In this document: positions 59,320-64,000 of the stretch, in pieces
Numbering within the stretch: the first letter of the stretch is position 1
Layout of the letters: every line of letters begins with the position of its first letter
Assembly: GCA_947303185.1 (NCBI GenBank)
Contig: CAMYXF010000010.1
Span: forward strand, 1-64,000
Length of the DNA stretch: 64,000 bases
Source of the DNA: an uncultured Clostridia bacterium
Lineage (GTDB): Bacteria; Bacillota; Clostridia; Saccharofermentanales; Saccharofermentanaceae
Direction of reading: 5' to 3'
The notes under the pieces: model-generated
Told to the model about the DNA's origin: nothing
Database searches by the model: none
The model's input: only the letters and a program-made list of their open reading frames with translations
Translations under genes and position numbers: made by a program

Positions 59320-60381
59320 ATGAAAGCAAAGAAAATTATTGGAACAATTCTTTGTGCTGCAATGGCTATTACAGCATTGACAGGATGCTCCGCTGGTTCA
59401 GGAAAGAACAAGGTTGGCGTATCAATGCCTACAAAGGATCTCCAGAGATGGAATCAGGACGGCGACAACATGAAGAAAGAGCTCGAAGCTGCTGGCTACG
59501 AAGTAGATCTTCAGTATGCTAACAACGACGTTGCTACACAGCTCTCTCAGGTTGAGAACATGATCAACTCCGGTTGTAAGGTTCTCGTTATCGCTGCTAT
59601 CGAAGGTTCTTCACTCGGTACAGCTCTCGATAAGGCTGCTGCTAAGAAGATCCCTGTCATCGCTTACGACCGTCTCCTTATGGACAACGCTAACGTTGAC
59701 TACTATGCAACATTCGACAACTACATGGTTGGTACAATCCAGGGCCAGTATGTTGTAGATACACTTGACCTCGAAAACGCTGCAGGTCCTTTCAACATCG
59801 AGTTCACAGCTGGTGACCCCGGCGACAACAACGCAGGCTTCTTCTTCAATGGTGCTTATGACGTTCTTAAGCCTTACATCGATTCTGGTAAGCTCAACGT
59901 AGTTTCCGGCCAGAACACATTCGAGCAGGTTGCTACACCTTCATGGAAGACAGAGACAGCTCAGTCCAGAGCAGAAAACATCCTTTCTTCTAACTATGCT
60001 GACGGCACAAACGTTGACGTATGGCTCTGCTCCAACGACTCAACAGCTCTCGGCGTAGAGAACGCTCTCGCTACAAACTACACAGGTACATACCCGATCA
60101 TCACTGGTCAGGACTGCGATATCGCAAACGTTAAGAACATGCTCCAGGGCAAGCAGTCAATGTCCGTATTCAAGGATACACGTACACTCGCTTCCCAGGT
60201 TGTTAAGATGGTTACACAGATCCTCAACGGTCAGACTGTTGAAGTTAACGACACAACTACATATGACAACGGCAAGAAAGTTGTTCCTTCTTACCTCTGC
60301 TCACCTGTATTTGCTGACGCTGGCAACTATCAGAAGATCCTTATCGACTCCGGTTACTACACAGCTGATCAGCTTGCATAA
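59320..60381 (+). CDS. chvE: ChvE-type multiple-monosaccharide-binding lipoprotein
   Basis: The 353-residue protein has a lipoprotein signal (lipobox LTGC, Cys 26 or so) and the ChvE pattern: VGVSMPTKDLQRWNQDGDNM, YANNDVATQLSQVENMINSG, IPVIAYDRLLMDNANVDYYATFDNY, FFFNGAYDVL and ITGQDCDIANVKNML. It captures several aldoses for the GguAB importer encoded next. Codon choice is strongly biased towards GCT, ACA, CTC and AAG, as in highly expressed genes. AGGAGGAATTTCCCAA precedes the ATG; a longer TTG frame has no ribosome binding site. Confidence 0.9.
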   Translation: MKAKKIIGTILCAAMAITALTGCSAGSGKNKVGVSMPTKDLQRWNQDGDNMKKELEAAGYEVDLQYANNDVATQLSQVENMINSGCKVLVIAAIEGSSLGTALDKAAAKKIPVIAYDRLLMDNANVDYYATFDNYMVGTIQGQYVVDTLDLENAAGPFNIEFTAGDPGDNNAGFFFNGAYDVLKPYIDSGKLNVVSGQNTFEQVATPSWKTETAQSRAENILSSNYADGTNVDVWLCSNDSTALGVENALATNYTGTYPIITGQDCDIANVKNMLQGKQSMSVFKDTRTLASQVVKMVTQILNGQTVEVNDTTTYDNGKKVVPSYLCSPVFADAGNYQKILIDSGYYTADQLA

Positions 60382-60402
60382 TTAACAAGTTTTAGCCCTT
60401 TG

Positions 60403-60424
60403 CAGGCGGGGGAAACCCCGCCTG
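60403..60424 (+). terminator. Intercistronic GC hairpin (attenuator) after chvE
   Basis: CAGGCGGGG (60403-60411) and CCCCGCCTG (60416-60424) form a perfect 9-bp stem around GAAA. The following bases (TATATTGGGG) are a weak T run, so it probably gives partial termination or protects the 3' end, keeping the binding protein above its transporter. Confidence 0.65.
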
Positions 60425-60436
60425 TATATTGGGGGG

Positions 60437-60576
60437 CTGACTTACAAAACTTACAAACAAAAACAAACAAACCGCAGCATCTCTGCAAACAAACTCAAAC
60501 AAAAAACTCAAAACTCAGACTTACAAGTAAGAAACAAAAACAAACAAAATCACTTTTTAAATGAAAGAGGCTACAA
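60437..60576 (+). other. A/C-rich, largely unstructured intercistronic leader
   Basis: From 60441 to about 60553 the sequence is almost only A and C with few G or T, with repeats such as ACAAACAAAA and CAAACAAACTC. No hairpin or reading frame is possible over most of it. It ends in the AGAGG ribosome binding site of the ATPase gene. Confidence 0.5.
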
Positions 60577-62133
60577 ATGGCAAAAGTTTTGCTTGAAATG
60601 AAGAGCATAACCAAAACTTTTCCGGGCGTTAAGGCTCTCGATAACGTCAACCTGAAGGTTGAAGAGGGGGAGATTCACGCGCTAGTCGGTGAGAACGGTG
60701 CAGGTAAATCTACATTGATGAATGTTCTCAGCGGAATTTATCCGATAGGCACCTATGAAGGCGACATAGTTTACGACGGCGAAGTATGCGAATTTCATAA
60801 CATTAAAGATTCCGAGAAAAAGGGAATCGTTATTATCCACCAGGAGCTCGCACTGATCCCTTACATGACGATCGGTGAGAACATGTTCCTCGGTAATGAA
60901 CAAGGCAAAAAATGGTGTATCGACTGGAACAAGACATACGCAGAAGCAGATAAGTATCTGGAGATGGTAGGTCTTACTGATTCCTCGAAAACACTTATTA
61001 AAGATATTGGTACAGGTAAGCAGCAGCTCGTTGAAATCGCTAAGGCTTTGGCAAAGAATGCCAGACTTCTTATCCTTGACGAGCCTACTTCATCACTTAA
61101 CGAGACAGACTCAAGAGCGCTCCTCGATCTCATGAAGAAGCTCCAGAAAGAGCAGGGAATGACGATGATCATCATCTCCCACAAGCTCAACGAGGTCTCA
61201 TATGTTGCAGACAAGATCACGGTCGTAAGAGACGGTTCAACCATCGAGACGATGAACTCCAAGGACGAGGAGATCTCCGAGGCCAGGATCATCAAGGGAA
61301 TGGTAGGACGTGAGATCACAGACCGTTTCCCTAAGCGCCACGACGTACCGATCGGCGATGTCATGATGGAAGTAAAGAACTGGACAGTCTTCCACCCTGA
61401 GTTCGCAGAGCGAAAAGTCGTAGACGACGTATCCATCAACGTAAGAAGCGGTGAGGTCGTAGGTATCTACGGTCTCATGGGTGCCGGCCGTACAGAGCTC
61501 GCAATGAGTATTTTCGGACGCTCATATGGTATCGGTATTTCAGGTAAGCTGTTCCTCCGCGGAAAAGAAGTAACTTTGAAGTCACCTAAGAAGGCGATCG
61601 CCGCAGGACTTGCATACGTTACTGAAGACCGTAAGGGCAACGGACTCGTTCTTTCAAACTCTATCAAGACAAATACAACACTTGCAAATCTCAAGGCAAT
61701 CAGTACTGCAACCTTTATTGATAAGGATAAGGAATACCAGGTTGCTGATGAATACAAGCAGAAGCTCAGAACAAAGACTCCTTCAGTTGAGCAGCTCGTA
61801 GGAAACCTCTCCGGCGGTAACCAGCAGAAGGTCCTCCTCGCGAAGTGGATGTTCGCTGATCCGGACGTTCTCATTCTCGACGAACCTACAAGAGGTATCG
61901 ACGTTGGTGCAAAGTACGAGATCTACTGCATCATCAACGATCTTGCTAAGGCCGGTAAGTCTGTGATCATGATCTCTTCCGAACTTCCCGAAGTTATCGG
62001 AATGAGTGACAGGATCTACATCATGAACCAGGCAAAGATCGTAGGAGAGATGAAGGCTTCCGATGCTACACAGGAGAACATTATGTCTTGCATCGTCGGT
62101 GTCGGCGGTGAATCGGAAGGAAGTGAGGCATAA
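60577..62133 (+). CDS. gguA: Monosaccharide ABC transporter ATP-binding protein, GguA/MmsA type (double ATPase)
   Basis: The 518-residue protein has two ABC domains. The first has Walker [10 protein letters not shown] (38-46), the weak signature [15 protein letters not shown] and Walker [12 protein letters not shown]; the second has the degenerate P-loop [10 protein letters not shown], signature LSGGNQQKV and Walker [12 protein letters not shown]. This is the usual asymmetric pair of ribose/xylose/multiple-sugar importers. It follows chvE after a hairpin and A/C-rich leader and precedes two permease genes. Confidence 0.95.
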   Translation: MAKVLLEMKSITKTFPGVKALDNVNLKVEEGEIHALVGENGAGKSTLMNVLSGIYPIGTYEGDIVYDGEVCEFHNIKDSEKKGIVIIHQELALIPYMTIGENMFLGNEQGKKWCIDWNKTYAEADKYLEMVGLTDSSKTLIKDIGTGKQQLVEIAKALAKNARLLILDEPTSSLNETDSRALLDLMKKLQKEQGMTMIIISHKLNEVSYVADKITVVRDGSTIETMNSKDEEISEARIIKGMVGREITDRFPKRHDVPIGDVMMEVKNWTVFHPEFAERKVVDDVSINVRSGEVVGIYGLMGAGRTELAMSIFGRSYGIGISGKLFLRGKEVTLKSPKKAIAAGLAYVTEDRKGNGLVLSNSIKTNTTLANLKAISTATFIDKDKEYQVADEYKQKLRTKTPSVEQLVGNLSGGNQQKVLLAKWMFADPDVLILDEPTRGIDVGAKYEIYCIINDLAKAGKSVIMISSELPEVIGMSDRIYIMNQAKIVGEMKASDATQENIMSCIVGVGGESEGSEA

Positions 62134-62135
62134 CG

Positions 62136-63701
62136 ATGGGCGGAAATAAAGTAGTAAACTTCCTGAGAAAATACATGATGCTTATTGCGATGGTCATCGT
62201 AATGATCGTATTCTTTAGACTCACAGACGGAACATCATTATTTCCTCAGAACATCAATAACGTAATTTCACAGAACGCATACGTTTTCGTACTCGGAACA
62301 GGTATGCTCCTCTGTATCTTAACCGGTGGTAACATCGACCTTTCAGTAGGATCTGTAGTCTGTCTGGCAGGCGGTGTCGGTGCCATCTTAATGGACAAGA
62401 ATATCCCCTGGCCGGTCGCAGTAATCGCAATGCTCGTTATGGGTCTTTTGGTTGGTATGTGGCACGGTTACTGGATCGCATATGTAAAGGTACCTCCCTT
62501 CATCGCAACGCTGGTCGGCATGCTTGCCTTCAGAGGTCTTGCGAACATCATAATGAAGGGTTTTGCATACTCCCTCTATCAGGACAATCCTAACCAGGGC
62601 ATGTTCCTCAAGATCTTCGGCGGCGGCGACTCATGCTATATACCCGGTCCTTATATCCAGGATAAGATCGCCATCATGAGGGCAGGTTTCATTAACCAGC
62701 AGGTTACGGGAACATACTCAACTGACATGGGTCAGCTGCAGCAGACCGTTTCCGGTCTTCAGAGCATTGCTGATGCCGGCAAGGAGTGCACTGACGTCAT
62801 TAATGCAGCTGCAAATGCAGAAATGACAGTTTCCGAGTATCTGGCAGCTAACAATATGTCATTATCCGCCGCTGCACAGAATATCTTCGATACAGCAGCT
62901 GCAGCAGGACAGGAAGTTCCTGAATATCTCGCAGCTATCGGTAAGACATTATCCTCTCTCAAGATCTATATTTCTTCACAGCTCAATGTTACCTGCCTTA
63001 TAGTAGGTCTCCTCATTGCAGTAGGTTTCGTAGTATTCACGGTCATCAACCGCAAGAGACTTATCAAGAAGGGCTACAAAGTAGATTCACTGGCAACAGT
63101 CATTATCAAGACGGCATTGATATTCGGAGTTATCCTCTGGCTCACATATAAGCTTGCAGGCTACAAGGGAATCCCTACGGTTCTTATCTGGATCGCAATC
63201 GTCTTAGGACTGTTTGCATACATCACCTCGAAAACGACCCTCGGCCGTAACCTCTACGCTGTCGGCGGTAACGAGAAGGCTACAAGGCTTTCCGGTATCG
63301 ACACAAAGAAGGTTATGTTCAGTGCTTACACACTCATGGGTGTTCTCGCAGGTTTCGCAGGTGTTCTTAACATCGCAAGACAGATGGGTTCACAGCCTAC
63401 ATACGGTGTTGGTTATGAGATGGACGCTATCGCAGCATGCTTCATCGGCGGCGCTTCCGCATACGGCGGAACAGGTTCCATCGGCGGTGTAATCATCGGT
63501 GCTGCTCTCTGCGGTATCATCAACCAGGGAATGGTCATCGCCAAGACACCTACTAACTATCAGACAGTTGTTAAGGGCCTCGTACTTCTCGTAGCTGTAT
63601 TGTTCGACGTAGTAATGCAGATGAGAAGAAAGGGCGCACAGAAGAAAAAGAAGGCCGAAGCCGCACAAGCTTCAGCTGAGAAGGGAGGTGCTAAAGCATG
63701 A
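62136..63701 (+). CDS. gguB: Monosaccharide ABC permease, GguB type, with extracytoplasmic insertion
   Basis: The 521-residue permease has the family motifs LTGGNIDLSVGSVVCLAGGVGAIL, YWIAYVKVPPFIATLVGMLAFRGLANI and the C-terminal GVGYEMDAIAACFIGGASAYGGTGSIGGVIIGA. GguB/MmsB proteins usually have about 400 residues; here about 110 extra residues (about 160-285) are inserted after the YQDNPNQG segment, including an Ala-rich helical stretch (INAAANAEMTVSEYLAANN and AAAAGQEVPEYLAAIG). Its start is 3 bases after the ATPase stop; it overlaps the next permease by 4 bp. Confidence 0.9.
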   Translation: MGGNKVVNFLRKYMMLIAMVIVMIVFFRLTDGTSLFPQNINNVISQNAYVFVLGTGMLLCILTGGNIDLSVGSVVCLAGGVGAILMDKNIPWPVAVIAMLVMGLLVGMWHGYWIAYVKVPPFIATLVGMLAFRGLANIIMKGFAYSLYQDNPNQGMFLKIFGGGDSCYIPGPYIQDKIAIMRAGFINQQVTGTYSTDMGQLQQTVSGLQSIADAGKECTDVINAAANAEMTVSEYLAANNMSLSAAAQNIFDTAAAAGQEVPEYLAAIGKTLSSLKIYISSQLNVTCLIVGLLIAVGFVVFTVINRKRLIKKGYKVDSLATVIIKTALIFGVILWLTYKLAGYKGIPTVLIWIAIVLGLFAYITSKTTLGRNLYAVGGNEKATRLSGIDTKKVMFSAYTLMGVLAGFAGVLNIARQMGSQPTYGVGYEMDAIAACFIGGASAYGGTGSIGGVIIGAALCGIINQGMVIAKTPTNYQTVVKGLVLLVAVLFDVVMQMRRKGAQKKKKAEAAQASAEKGGAKA

Positions 63702-64000
63702 ATACATTCAGTATTAAAAATGTTCTCAAGAAGAACGTAATGGCTATAGCACTCTTCGTGATCTATATCTTCTTTACGATCATGACACAGGGAATGATGT
63801 TCACATCTTCGAACGTTGCTTCCCTTATCGACCAGAAAGCATACGTTTACATCTTAGGTGCCGGCATGCTCATGTGTATGCTCACCGGTGGTAACATCGA
63901 CCTGTCAGTCGGTTCATTCCTTTGCTTCGCAGGTGCGGTTGCAGGTGTCTTTTCAGTTATCTGGTACATCAACACTCCGCTCTCACTCCTGCTCGTATTG
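63698..64000 (+). CDS. Second GguB-type permease (partial, cut by window end)
   Basis: The first 101 residues are visible: MNTFSIKNVLKKNVMAIALF, then MLMCMLTGGNIDLSVGSFLCFAGAVAGVFSV, the same LTGGNIDLSVGS motif as the first permease. ATG overlaps the previous stop (ATGA), GGGAGG upstream. Two permease genes in a row suggest a heterodimeric channel or two alternative channels sharing the ATPase. The rest of the gene is outside the window. Confidence 0.85.
   Translation, partial: MNTFSIKNVLKKNVMAIALFVIYIFFTIMTQGMMFTSSNVASLIDQKAYVYILGAGMLMCMLTGGNIDLSVGSFLCFAGAVAGVFSVIWYINTPLSLLLVL

Noticed and set aside
1..64000. tRNA, rRNA, transposase, integrase or origin
   Set aside because: None could be recognised on either strand.

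Overview
The window looks like a chromosome segment from a Gram-positive, anaerobic, sugar-fermenting member of the Bacillota (Clostridia-like, gut or rumen type). The reasons are strong GGAGG-type ribosome binding sites, many lipoproteins with LxxC lipoboxes and no outer-membrane genes, a FeoA-FeoB fusion followed by a small Cys-rich membrane protein, a membrane-anchored sugar-binding protein next to a LytS/YesN-type two-component system, and a ChvE/GguA/GguB-type sugar importer. This is an inference from gene content. No rRNA, tRNA, transposase, phage or cas gene was found.

Layout. 1-12 kb is a loosely organised, partly AT-rich accessory stretch: four GNAT acetyltransferases plus the stub of a fifth, two divergent zinc-ribbon paralogs, a DUF4291 gene, DinB-like and DUF3592-like genes and several lipoproteins. 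12-17.7 kb holds lipoproteins and a TetR-glycosyltransferase operon whose promoter carries two clear operators. 17.7-22.5 kb has a 2-hydroxyacid dehydrogenase, thioredoxin with a divergent HxlR regulator, a GGDEF-EAL protein and an AraC regulator. 22.6-31.9 kb has a three-gene ABC-2 exporter, a second DinB-like gene, a TetR-hydrolase-hydrolase operon, a CstA-type transporter and a 5'-nucleotidase-like protein with a degraded metal site. 32-37 kb has a DUF3267 membrane zincin, a GH43 glycosidase, a 760-bp region packed with palindromes and a PD-(D/E)XK-like protein. 37-42.7 kb has the iron importer FeoAB, a GT2 glycosyltransferase and a macro-domain protein. 42.9-50.2 kb has an M13 peptidase, an FtsX-type ABC transporter and a LytTR/GHKL two-component system. 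50.3-53.4 kb has VWA, ADP-ribosylglycohydrolase and DUF2130 proteins. 53.6-64 kb is one sugar-sensing and import locus: anchored sensor, histidine kinase, response regulator, sugar-binding lipoprotein, ChvE, double ATPase and two permeases, the second cut by the window end.

Most notable observation. Nearly every long intergenic gap carries locus-specific inverted repeats arranged by a common rule. At three places (13456-13567, 58815-58925, 58949-59058) eight six-base sites run forward-forward-reverse-reverse twice, with start-to-start steps of about 12, 20, 12, 18, 12, 20, 12, although the hexamer differs (TTGACG, GTGACA, TCGACG). At 32053-32252, 40-bp palindromes come in pairs separated by 12-nt spacers with GGCC in the middle. 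At 35729-35986 four 39-bp palindromes repeat with an exact 73-bp period. Arms differ between loci but match within a locus. I do not recognise this as a named element family.
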